The notes beneath the pieces are model-generated. The model was not told the origin of the DNA. It ran no database searches and saw only the letters and a program-made list of their open reading frames with translations. Of a stretch of 64,000 bases of DNA, positions 11,701 to 21,134 are shown piece after piece. Positions within the stretch are counted from its first letter, which is position 1; every line of letters begins with the position of its first letter. The DNA is from Guillardia theta CCMP2712. Taxonomy: Eukaryota; Cryptophyceae; Pyrenomonadales; Geminigeraceae. The position numbers were made by a program, and so were the translations under genes. The stretch lies in contig NW_005434665.1 of assembly GCF_000315625.1 (NCBI RefSeq), forward strand, positions 426,882 through 490,881, read 5' to 3'.

Positions 11701-13011
11701 CTTCCTCAGTCTTCCAGCTCGGAAACACGCCCACAGCTGCTGGAAGGATTGTTCCGTCGGGCAGATAGGCTTCTATCACCATGGCCCTTCCGGAGAACCA
11801 GCGGTGGCCGAAGGTACAGAAGTTCTAGGAGGTCGAGTCAGCGACCAGGGGCGAGAGGAAGGAGGAGCAAGCATCACAGTTACCTGACCGAGCAGCCGCA
11901 GCCCGCACTGCTGGACCAGGTGGAGTACCGTTCCGTTGGCGAAGAAAGTCCGTCGGAACACAACCTTGGAGTCATCGGGAACTTCGGGCAAGGGAGGCTC
12001 TGCGACAAACACGCTGCCTTTGTTGAGCTTGACGTACTCCGACATCCAGGATGGAAGCACCTTGAAAGAGTCCTTGTAGTCTTGCCACGAACCGAGCTCA
12101 ATCTGTTGGCGGGCGTCGTAGATCACGTCGAGGGTAGCGCTAATGTTGTACTCCGTTTCCAGCTTAGCTTGCAGCTCCTTGGCAGTCAGACGGTCACCTC
12201 GGCCGCTTCCTCCCACGTCGTCGGACTCCATGGTCTCCACCAGGGAGCGGAAGGACTTGTTCTGCAACAGGAAGGAGGTAGTGGCCTTGGCTCGCGACTC
12301 GCACACTGTCGCATCGTGGCACATGTTGCTCCTCTTCGCATCGATCCAGAAGAAGGAATCGGCGGGATCCATAGTCCGCTTCTTCCTGATCAGCAGGAAG
12401 TACTTACACTCTGGGGAGGTACACCTGATGTTGTATCCCCGCATGCCGTGCATGCCGGTCACGTGGCTGGCCACTTGCCTGTTGCCATGCTTCATATTGA
12501 TCTCCTTGATATAGGCGGTGCAGTCCGGCCTCCGTTTCCACTTGCGACCCTGAAAGAAGGCAGCGTGATCGAGCGTTTCTGTCGAACTCTCCTCCCGCTG
12601 CTGCGCTTCCTCGAGCGGGTTTCTCTGCTGCTCCGAGTATCTCCTCTGCAAGACCTCCGTGCCGGAAGGCGGGTCCTCGTCCAACACTAAAACGTCCGAA
12701 CTGTCATCATCATCCGTATCCTTTGCGATGCTTTGGTGGGTCTGACCTTCCAGTCCCGCTTGCTGACCCCTGTCAGCGTCGATGGTGGCTTGCATGTCTC
12801 TGCGACGGACATTCGACGGCACAATGGTCCGATACAAACGTGCGACGGGGTCACCTATCCCTTCCTCCGGCGAGTACTTCCAGCAGCACTGGGCATATCC
12901 ATGCTCGATCAACCCGATGATCGGCATCGTCGCTTCTATACACAACTCCTCGCGCAGGCGGGCGACCATCACATGTAGATGCGGCACCTCCTCCTGCTCA
13001 GCCGCCTCCAT
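8760..13011 (-). mobile_element. Mutator-like transposase fused to a ULP1 (C48) protease, multi-exon
   Basis: The chain starts with ATG at 13011: exon 13011-11884, exon 11824-11473, a 29-nt intron, exon 11443-11364, then on to about 9520, with C-terminal exons to 8760. Domains in order: a FLYWCH/WRKY-like Cys/His region (RCTSPECKYF and HDATVC); a MULE core with LTILTDRGSGILEGVEK; a SWIM zinc finger (CSCTHWQ then PCSHAIA); a CCHC knuckle (CSKCGYVGHNARTC); and a ULP1 domain with all four catalytic positions visible: His in GTHWSMIVVDL, Asp in RLYDSMN, Gln in QIPMQQD and Cys in CSCGIFVC. This architecture matches plant KAONASHI/CUMULE elements. The first Asp and last Glu of the DDE triad are not evident, so it may be inactive or domesticated. 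I found no terminal inverted repeats by eye. Confidence 0.8.
9180..9310. repeat. GGGA/GTGA tandem repeat in a transposase intron
   Basis: GAGGGAGGGAGTGAGTGA units lie between the ULP exons that carry the catalytic His and Asp. A GGTTGG donor-like site precedes it on the minus strand. Confidence 0.85.
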
Positions 13012-14813
13012 GGCAGATTTGAGGAGCCCTAAAAACTAACAGGAATATTATGAAGCTGCAGTACAACGAGCCAGTACCGCATAGTGTATTTATCCCCTAC
13101 TACCTCTAATCTTGTACCGCACTTATTTAATTACCCTCCAAAACAGTTACAAGCCGTTTCAAAACGTCTTCCTTCCAATCTCGATTCCCCACTAGATTTA
13201 CTCAAAGTTAAGTTAAAGATCAGTACGAGGACCAACAATCGTCCTGACCCCTGACTTGAGTAATAATTCAACGGAGAATCCCGAGTCACCGCCCTCCAAC
13301 CCACGGGCCTCGGAGCAAAAGATATTTTCCGGCCGGAGGTACATTTCTTTTATACCTTTATATATTTTATACTCACTTTTTTGGAGCTCATGTGCGCATG
13401 TGCCCCGGAAGGCCCATGACTCAAAATCTCGCCGATAGGGACCCCCTCATCTCCCTTTGACCACCCCCATGTTTTATAGGCTCGGAACATAGGCTCCGCA
13501 CGGAGCCTCCGGGCAATGGTGCTAAAAGCAATGCGCCGTGCCATCGGGCGATATTTCGGAAATGGCCGGTTCCTGCTCGACTGACAACCCCAGGGGTCGT
13601 CAAACTCGTAGGTTATTAGTGGGGTGGTAACTTCTTCGGGAGGCGGCCGAAACAGAACGTTTCGGTTGACCCCTGTAGTCACAAGCGGATGAATCCGAAA
13701 AAGGAGATATTCGATACCCAGGTACAGAAAACAGAAAATCGATTTTAAACATTTTCCTCCGGTACTATGAGTTTTACTCAAGTAATCCTGTTCTTGTCTT
13801 GGAATTATTTCAAATTATTCATGATAGTTTCAATTGTTCCAGCGAACAAACCTGACTTTTCTCCGAATACTGATGCTACAGTGACGTGATTTGCTGACGC
13901 ACCACAAGATATGATCATTATAATCCTCTACCGAGACTCCGAAGACACCTACCCCACCCATTCTGTCCTGATGTTTGCTGTACAGAGACCTCCTTCAAAT
14001 GGCGATAGATCTATGATATGGCAAATCATGTACTTCCTTCAATTATGAAATATCTGACCTCCATTGTTCTTTCAACGCTGTGTCCCCAATGAACGTCAGG
14101 AGGGGTACCAAACATGTTTGAAATCAAGGGCATCGGATGCTCCGATTGCCCTACCATGAAAAGTACCTACCTGCGGACCCTTTCCCCTTGTCTACCCGTA
14201 CTTATCAGTCTAAATACCCCACCCTAATCACCAAGATTCCACTACCACCCCGTACCTTTGAAAAATCACGATTTTTTTAACTTATCACCTCTCATTTGGA
14301 AGTTTGACGACTACCCCCACCCTCAACGACGCAAAAACACCCCTGTCCACCCCACCCTCGGAAAATCTTGGTACCGCACCCTCTCATGTCAGCGTATCGT
14401 GCTGTTTACCACACGAAATGACCACCCACCCCTTGACACCCACTTAGTATGATCGTGTGCTTCCAAGACACCCCCACCACCTCTTGTGTGATATCCATCT
14501 TTTGGACCCACCCCTCATCGTGATATCCACCATGTCTCTCAATATCCGTACCCTACCCGTTTCTATCCTCCCTATTGACTTCCATCTGTACCCCAACCCC
14601 TTCCTACCCTGCCCCCGTCCCCCCTTCCCGCCCTGCGTGCACTCGCATACCTGTCCTTGCTCCTCCTCCTCCTCCTCCTCCTCCTCCTCCTCCTCCTCCT
14701 CCTCCTCCTCCTCCTGCTCCTGCTCCTGCGCCGCTGGACCTTCAATATCCCGTCTTCTCCATTCCAGCCTCGTATCTGTGCGGCGAGGTTCTCTCGGCGG
14801 GTATTTTGCGATC
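13012..14813. other. Long spacer rich in ACCCC/TACCCC motifs
   Basis: No exon supported. From about 13080 to 14600 the plus strand is studded with ACCCC, TACCCC and GTACC words (for example near 13100, 14180-14250, 14320-14360 and 14410-14560). It separates the transposase start (-) from the beta-helix gene (+). A CTC repeat (14657-14715) sits just before that gene. Confidence 0.5.
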
Positions 14814-17693
14814 ATGTCTCCTGCAAAGAAGCAGCGAACGGAGCAAGCTGAGGAGCTGGCATCTTCTGAAGGATCGTATTCCTCTTCGCCCATGTACGAA
14901 GATGAGGGAGAGGAGTCTTTTCCGATGGCGGCAGAGAGTGGGGAGCGAGTGCCGTTTTTCCACCGGTCACCCTCATCTCCGGAACAACAGGCTGCCTCAC
15001 AATCTCCTGTGGAATGGGAATCGCACAAAAGAGATGTTGCGTTTGATCAGGCGACTAAAGTAGAGGACGTGGGAACAGCTCACGTCAGTGACTTTGCAAG
15101 CGATGATCCTAGTGTGAAGGACCAGCAGTTTCCGCTCCTCCGCAATTGTTTTGACTCGTTTGATGAGTTTGACTTCAGTTTTAGTGATGATCTCGAGAGA
15201 ATGCTGGCGTTTGCTCTTGGCACGCATTCGAGAGCAGGAAACAACTCTTTTGTACGACTTCTTAACAGCAATGTGCTGCAAATGATTCTATGCTGCGAGC
15301 TCACGATTGGTCCAACAAGATATTACAAAACTCTCAGGAGTGCTTTGTCGTGTGGGTCAGCGAAGTGCGCAGCTTTGGTCAAAATCTATGTTGATCCCGG
15401 TCTGCACATGCTGGAGGCGGAGGCAGAGGTCAAAGAGCCAACTCGTCTCATCATTCGGAGTCTGGCGCCACCTGAAGCGTCAGGAGAGAAAACAGTGTTC
15501 TCTAGCTTGCAGGGTCGGCCGCTTCTGCGAGTGTCATGTTCCGATGCTAAGGTGCACGTCAGCGATGTAGACTTTATCTTCAGACACGATGGACCTTCTA
15601 CCACGGACTTGAAGCAGAGGTGTATTTGGGTTACAGAGGGCAAGCTGTTGCTACAGCGCTGTGGCATCACCTCGGATACTGGGATTGGAATCTGTGTTCT
15701 GAGGAGTGGCGTGGTTCGAGTTGATCAATGCGAGATTTCAAACTGTGGGTTTGTTGGTATCGCATCCGCGCAGGGGGGGGTTGCAGAAATCGTGAACAGG
15801 TGTAAGATTTCGGGCAACAGACATTTTGGTGTCCTTGCAACCGACTCAGGATCTTCGTCGATGATACAAGATAGTGAATTCACTGGCAATGGTACTTATG
15901 GTATCGGTGTTGGGGCAGGGGGGCAGCTCAAGGCTTTGAACTGTGAGATTTCGAACAATCAAGTTGGAATAATTTCGAAAGGCTTCGGTTCGCATGTAAG
16001 CCTTCGTGATTGCAAGATAAACAGGAATAGTAGAATCGGTGTCGGCGTCAGGGAAGGTGCATCAGCCATGGTGCAAGGCTGCCAAATGCAAAGGAATCTG
16101 TATGGTGCTTGTGTTTCGAACTACGAGTCAATCATTTCATTGCACAAGAGTGATTTGAGCGAGAACCTTACTCATGGACTTGGTGCAAGCGATGGTGGGA
16201 CTGCGGAAGCATTCTTTTGCACGATGCAGGGCAACCAAGTTGGTGTGGTTTCAAAGGGTCAGGGCTCAACAGTTCTGCTTAATTCATCCAAAGCAAACAA
16301 AAATCTTCGGATTGGTGTTGGCATTCGTGAAGCTGGCAAGGCAAAGTGTGTCCAGTGTGAGATGGTTGAGAACCAGTATGGGGTCTGTGCATTGAATTAT
16401 GGCGCATCAGTGTCCTTATTGAAATGTGTAGCAAGCCAGAATGAGCGCTATGGTCTGTCATCCAGTGATGGGGGGTTTGTCCAAGCAACAGATTGCCTCT
16501 TCGAGAACAATTTACAACTTGGTATTGGTGCATGGCATTCGGAGTCGCGGGTAGTTCTGGTCAGGTGTACAGCAAGAAGGAATGGTCGCACCGGACTTGC
16601 ATCAAGAGTCGGAAGTAACGTTGTAGCAACAGATTGTGCTTTCAATTCGAATCAACAATTTGGGGTGTATGTGTCTGGGGAAAGCTCTGTAATCACTTTG
16701 AAGAATTGTGCAGCAAACTCAAACGGACTGTATGGAGTCGGTTGTAGTGAGGGCGGTCTTGCACAGGCAGCAGATACGGTGCTGGACAAGAATCAGCAGG
16801 CAGGTGTGGTGGCGAAGGATGCCGGGTCTGCCGTAGCCCTAAGAAATTGCAATGCCAGCTCAAATGGTCGCATTGGTGTTGCTGCGATAGTTGGAGGGCA
16901 TGTCGAAGCCGTTGGTTGCACTTTAAAACACAACGAAAGGGTTGGTATTGGGGCTTGGCATGCAGGCTCAAAGGTCACTCTATTGAAGAGCGAGGCTTCT
17001 GAGAACGGAGCAACAGGAATCAGTGCGATCGATGGTGGTGTGTTGCGTGCTGTGGAATGCAGCGTCATTGCGAACAGGAGAGTTGGGGTGGTTGCAAGGG
17101 ATGGAAATTCAGTGATTTCGATGCACAAATGCATTTCGAACAGGAATGGTCGGATAGGTGCAGGTGCGAGAGGGCAGGGAAGTATCGAAGCTGTCGAATG
17201 CTTTCTCAGCGACAACGTCCAATCCGGCGTGGTTGCTCAAGACGAGGGATCAAAAGTAGCGCTGGTACAATGTTCTTTGGAAGGGAATGGCAGCTTTGGC
17301 ATTTCAGTTCGCTCTGGTGGACTTGCTGAGATGGTGAGCTGCATGATTCGAAACAACATGTGTGCAGGAGCGTACGCTTGCCATGTTAACTCACGTGTTG
17401 CAATGTGGTGGTGCAACACTCTCGACAACGGTCCTACCGTACTGAACTCCCGGGATGGCTGTGTGGTCAAGATTTTTGATTCTCCGTTACAAGGCAGCTA
17501 CAAGGTGATTCAAGATACCCCATGCGACATGGAAGGTGCTGCGTCTCTGGGATGTCAAAGCAGCGTGGTCGACCTCGCGTACCCTGAGTTTGTCCATTCT
17601 TACCAGATCTCCGGCAAGTCTCATTCCAAGTTGATATATGACGCGTTCTTCCGAATACTGCAAGAGAATTTTCAACGCGTGGGTGTCAAGTAG
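14814..17693 (+). CDS. Right-handed parallel beta-helix repeat protein, single exon
   Basis: An uninterrupted frame of 959 residues. I start it at ATG 14814 (MSPAKKQRTEQAEE); upstream in-frame ATGs lead through a poly-Ser repeat and are less likely. Residues 1-110 are acidic and Ser-rich, with a nuclear-signal-like PAKKQR. Around residues 130-250 comes the usual lead-in, GPTRYYKTLRSALS and VKIYVDPGLHMLEA. From about 270 to 900 there are some 25-residue coils with the pattern C-x-(I/V)-x-x-N-x-x-x-G-(I/V)-G, as in pectate-lyase-like/CASH folds and in FBXO11. No obvious F-box is seen, and no catalytic polysaccharide-lyase residues could be assigned. A scaffold or substrate-binding role is the likelier inference. 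It is unusual here in lacking introns. Confidence 0.85.
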   Translation: MSPAKKQRTEQAEELASSEGSYSSSPMYEDEGEESFPMAAESGERVPFFHRSPSSPEQQAASQSPVEWESHKRDVAFDQATKVEDVGTAHVSDFASDDPSVKDQQFPLLRNCFDSFDEFDFSFSDDLERMLAFALGTHSRAGNNSFVRLLNSNVLQMILCCELTIGPTRYYKTLRSALSCGSAKCAALVKIYVDPGLHMLEAEAEVKEPTRLIIRSLAPPEASGEKTVFSSLQGRPLLRVSCSDAKVHVSDVDFIFRHDGPSTTDLKQRCIWVTEGKLLLQRCGITSDTGIGICVLRSGVVRVDQCEISNCGFVGIASAQGGVAEIVNRCKISGNRHFGVLATDSGSSSMIQDSEFTGNGTYGIGVGAGGQLKALNCEISNNQVGIISKGFGSHVSLRDCKINRNSRIGVGVREGASAMVQGCQMQRNLYGACVSNYESIISLHKSDLSENLTHGLGASDGGTAEAFFCTMQGNQVGVVSKGQGSTVLLNSSKANKNLRIGVGIREAGKAKCVQCEMVENQYGVCALNYGASVSLLKCVASQNERYGLSSSDGGFVQATDCLFENNLQLGIGAWHSESRVVLVRCTARRNGRTGLASRVGSNVVATDCAFNSNQQFGVYVSGESSVITLKNCAANSNGLYGVGCSEGGLAQAADTVLDKNQQAGVVAKDAGSAVALRNCNASSNGRIGVAAIVGGHVEAVGCTLKHNERVGIGAWHAGSKVTLLKSEASENGATGISAIDGGVLRAVECSVIANRRVGVVARDGNSVISMHKCISNRNGRIGAGARGQGSIEAVECFLSDNVQSGVVAQDEGSKVALVQCSLEGNGSFGISVRSGGLAEMVSCMIRNNMCAGAYACHVNSRVAMWWCNTLDNGPTVLNSRDGCVVKIFDSPLQGSYKVIQDTPCDMEGAASLGCQSSVVDLAYPEFVHSYQISGKSHSKLIYDAFFRILQENFQRVGVK

Positions 17694-18770
17694 TTAAGAT
17701 AGTTGAGAATTAATTCTTCATAAATTCTTTCTGGAGCTTCACGATTGGCAACCCTTCAATGAACTACGCTTTATCAGTTGCTTAATGGCTGCATGTCATT
17801 GCTCGGCCTGAGGCGGCGGCGCTTCAAGTCTCTCAGAGTCTGGCCGCCCAGTGAGGCCGCACGCGGCCGACGACACGGCGGCGGGCCGCTGCCGGCCGGG
17901 CCGGCGGGCCGGCGCGCAGCCCGGATCATAGGCAGTGGGCCGCTTTTACTCTCCATAGAACTTGTGACTTGGCATCAAGCCCCGGGCCGCTCGGACAGCC
18001 GCTCAGGGCCGGGCCGCACTGTAGTCGGACCAACCGGCCGTTTACTCAACCGGCAGTACTCCCAAGTTGCCAGTGACGGTCAGAGTGACGGTCCCGGGCC
18101 GGCGCGGATGTTCGCACCGGTCGAATCTCACAAATGGTGGGGTAGTTTCGGGCCTAGAAGGTGGGGTGATCGCCACCATTTACGAGAGTAGGGTGAATAA
18201 ATGATCATATGGGGGGTAGTGGGGAAGGAGGGGGTACATAACGGGTACAAGCGGGGATGAGGTCAAAGTCCGATGACTCCTGAGGAACTGCGAAGAGGCA
18301 GTGCGAAGAGCCATTCTGACGAGGGGAACCAAGGGGGTAGGGGTACAAAAGATGGGGTATTTCTTGCAATAACCCGTATTTATGAGGTCCAATATCTCTA
18401 ATAAGTGACGGGTATTATGCATAAAGAGTGGGTGATGGTTGTAAGGTTGCTGTTCCGGGTAGGGTAGGGTTTGAGGGTATAAAAAGAACAGCCAACAGGC
18501 AAAGCTCAACGCGGCCCGACCGGTGAGCATGGACGCTGCAGGATGTGTTGATGCATGGAGACGTACTTTGGGGTTGAGAAGAACAAAGCAACATCATTGA
18601 ATGATCTTGATATGCTCTATGTTATTGCGGCTCATAGATTTTAGAGTTGATGGAGGTGAACTTCACTGTGTTTTATGCATATGTCATGGTTCAGTGTTGT
18701 TTGATTTCAGTGTTGTTTGAAATCTACGTTGTCCATCACTGTAAGATAGCATTACTGACATTTTCCTGCA
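17694..18770. other. Spacer with GC-rich island and GGGGTA-rich tract
   Basis: A GC-rich island occupies about 17800-18125. It is followed by a G-rich, A/T-containing tract with GGGGTA, GGGTA and GGGGGTAC words (18180-18480). No gene supported, although a short 5' exon of the next gene could lie near 18540-18640. Confidence 0.5.
17803..18125. repeat. GC-rich palindromic island, copy 1
   Basis: Dense GGCCGG, CCCGGG and GGGCCG words, including a GCCGGCCGGGCCGGCGGGCC core and a CGCACTGTAGTCGGACC segment that resembles one in the 20.7-kb island (CCCACTGTAGTCCGGGC). It looks unlike the flanking DNA. Confidence 0.7.
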
Positions 18771-18773
18771 GAA

Positions 18774-18875
18774 ATGTTCTCCCAGACCAAGCAGCAGACC
18801 TCCCAGCTCTGGATGTGGCGCATGGAGTACCTCCACCACGAGCAGCGTCCCCTCTACTTCGGTGAATGGTTCTAA
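18774..18875 (+). CDS. Possible terminal exon of a small protein
   Basis: After a TTTTCCTGCAGAA acceptor, ATG 18774 opens 33 codons ending in TAA: MFSQTKQQTSQLWMWRMEYL then HHEQRPLYFGEWF. The aromatic, basic composition and the good acceptor suggest a real coding end, perhaps of a small mitochondrial protein, but no family is recognised. The ATG may be internal to a longer protein whose 5' exon was not found. Confidence 0.3.
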   Translation: MFSQTKQQTSQLWMWRMEYLHHEQRPLYFGEWF

Positions 18876-19119
18876 GCAGTGACAGTTGTCTTTCTGCAAT
18901 TGTAGCTATCTCTCATTTTATTCGTTAAAAATGAATAACATTCACTGAGAAATGCATGATGTGAAGTGATGTGCAAAAACTAATGTATACCTCTGTGTTC
19001 ACTATTTGCATTTATCTGTTAAACTGGCTGGATACATGCCATCCGCTCCAGAACACAAGTGCAGACTCACTCTTACGAAGGTGTATGCAACGATATAGTT
19101 GTCTGGTACAGTTCTTTCT

Positions 19120-20220
19120 TTACTCCCAGTAGTTGACACCGCCGCATCTATCATAGAGGCATGCTTGCTCTGGGTCTGACGCATTAGAAATCATCCTCTC
19201 AGCAAAGGGCTTCAGTTCGCCATCATCCTTCCAAACCTGGCAAAAGACAGCGTCACAAGGAACATGCTGTTGGACAGGCATTTGCTCACCTTCGGGTAGT
19301 TATGGGATGCATCGGGAACCCACGACTTGTAGTTGTGAGGGGCAAACCTGCAGGCGTGTCAAGTGAAGCATGCGCACCCGGGAGCCAAACCCTGAAGTAG
19401 CTGCTTCCGAGTACCCACAGACAGCCTGCCATACTCCCATCACTATAGCGTTTCGATGCAGCTGATGGTGAACCGGTCCAGCGGAGGCAAACTGGGGGTC
19501 GTCAGGGTCCATTCCTGGCCTCCACAGGCCCGTGGGTTGCACATAGCTGGTACCATGAGCATGGAGAAGGAAGCGAGAGGAGAGCAGAGAAACAGAGGAG
19601 GACAGGAGGAGGGAGGAACAGGAGGAGGGAGTAGATGCAAGACAAGAAAATTAGTGGGGGAAACGAACCGAACAAGTGCTGCTCACGGTACGGCCGTTCC
19701 TGGGATGGGGGCCATTGCCCGGTAGGTTCCGTTCTTTCTCCTCTCCTCCTCATGAATCGCCTGGAAAAGACATCAGACGAGGGCGAGGTGGTTGCGCACT
19801 TGCCCATTGAGGTTTCTCGGTTTCTTGCAGCAAACGGTCCAACAAAGCACTATGAGTCGCTTGCTTGCTCGGGCCCCTCACCACTACGCTCTCCAGGTAC
19901 TCCTTGCTGATCCCTGTCAACGACAGCGCAGTCAAACATTGCAGGTCAAAGGAGGGTCAAGAGGAGGCCCAACCGAAGTTGGTCATGGTCTGTGAATAAT
20001 TGGTACTTTCGCCGGTCATGCTCCTGTTTAATGCCAGGCTCTGGAGGGCCTCTTGAAGCTCTTTCTTTTCTTCTTCTTCAGCCTTGGACTTAGTCGTATT
20101 GATGAACTCATCAGAATCACTGGAGTCCCAGCTGAAAGTGTCTTGCTTCTCCTTTGCTGGTTCCACAAAGTTCTCTTCGTCGCTACGTTCGTATTCTCCC
20201 TCCTTCCATTCGTGCAACAT
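19120..20220 (-). CDS. Unknown conserved-looking protein, 6 exons, with one GC-AG intron
   Basis: Exons: 20220-19974, 19913-19804, 19760-19687, 19546-19415, 19347-19290, 19236-19120 (TAA). The phases all fit and give 245 residues from the first in-frame ATG (MLHEWKEGEYERSDEE). The open frame continues upstream of 20220 without an ATG, so an extra 5' exon is possible. The N-terminal third is acidic. The rest has the features of a compact soluble protein: TNFGISKEYLESV, SALLDRLLQETEKPQWA, PTGLWRPGMDPDDPQF, HHQLHRNAIVMGVWQAVCG, FAPHNYKSWVPDASHNYPK. I do not recognise the family. The intron 19803-19761 starts with GCAAGT instead of GT; no GT donor keeps the frame. It is head-to-head with a mini-gene at 20324. 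Confidence 0.65.
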
Positions 20221-20323
20221 CCACTTTTCACTCTTGTAGACGTCACTTCCGGCCCCGCGTAATGTCAACGCCCTCGTTACATGAAACGATCTCAAGTGTA
20301 TGCTGAAAGCATCATTCACAAAG

Positions 20324-20547
20324 ATGGCAGAAAGCGACGCTGTGGTAAGAATCAGCGATCGTTTCAGAGCTGCGAGCCTTGCTTACCATAAAATATCAGT
20401 CGACACACTCCAAGGTTCGTCATTGACTTATGTGATTTCTTCAACATTGGTTTGGTTGACCCGAATTTCTTTCACCTAATCCAGCATGCAAGGAAAGAAC
20501 TTCCACTGTCGAACAGGATATCCGGAAACCAACGAGCCTCAAACTAG
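20324..20547 (+). CDS. Possible micro-gene encoding a 32-residue peptide
   Basis: Three tiny exons (20324-20344, 20400-20414, 20485-20547) join in phase across GTAAGA..CAG and GTTCGT..CAG introns of 55 and 70 nt, giving a basic peptide starting MAESDAVSTHSK. Introns of normal size and three phase-0 joins are the only support. Its ATG is about 100 bp from the start of the minus-strand gene. It could instead be the start of a longer gene whose later exons I missed. Confidence 0.25.
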
Positions 20548-21134
20548 ATCAAGGAGGATGAGAACCCTTTACCTCCTTCGAGCGCACGTTCGAACCTGCT
20601 GTCCTCAGCAACCGTTTGCTTAGCCCTCCGTCCTCTCGCTCTCCATCGCGCTCTTCACCTCAGCTCCGCACACAACCACAACATACGCGGCAGCGATGCA
20701 CCTTCCGGGCTGGAAATGCAACTGAGGGGGGCCTGGTCGAACTTGGGAGACAAGCCTGGGTGACGGGCCCGGGGACCGGGCCCCACTGTAGTCCGGGCGG
20801 GCCACCGGGTCGGCAACCCGCGAGGCGGCCTGCAATAATAACTCTCACTGTCAAGTTGCTGGGGTCCGCCTCTATCGCGCAGAATCATTTCGTGCCAATA
20901 GCCAACCGGCCCCGGCGCGAGAGATGATTTCTTTGCTGCCAGCCTGAGTGAATCCATAGAACACTGTGACACCGTATGCCACCGGTGGCAAAATCAAAGA
21001 AATTTGTGCTGGGCAGGAGTTGAAAAGGGCAGCCTGGACAGTCACGATGCCAGCCATGATCACTGAACTTGATTTATGTGGTCATTCGTAAGTTTCTATT
21101 CGCCGTCTGCTAGGCCTGGTGCCCAGCTACAGCG
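20548..21134. other. Spacer containing GC-rich island (about 20735-20925)
   Basis: The island has GGGCCCGGGGACCGGGCCCC and the CACTGTAGTCCGGGCGG segment related to the 18-kb island. Flanks are ordinary; no exon supported. Confidence 0.6.

Noticed and set aside
11749..12690. 313-residue plus-strand frame
   Set aside because: Antisense to the transposase exon, which carries recognisable domains; no own domain.
14444..14813. Upstream extension of the beta-helix protein to an ATG at about 14534
   Set aside because: It would add a poly-Ser tract encoded by a CTC repeat and an ACCCC-rich spacer; the ATG at 14814 fits better.
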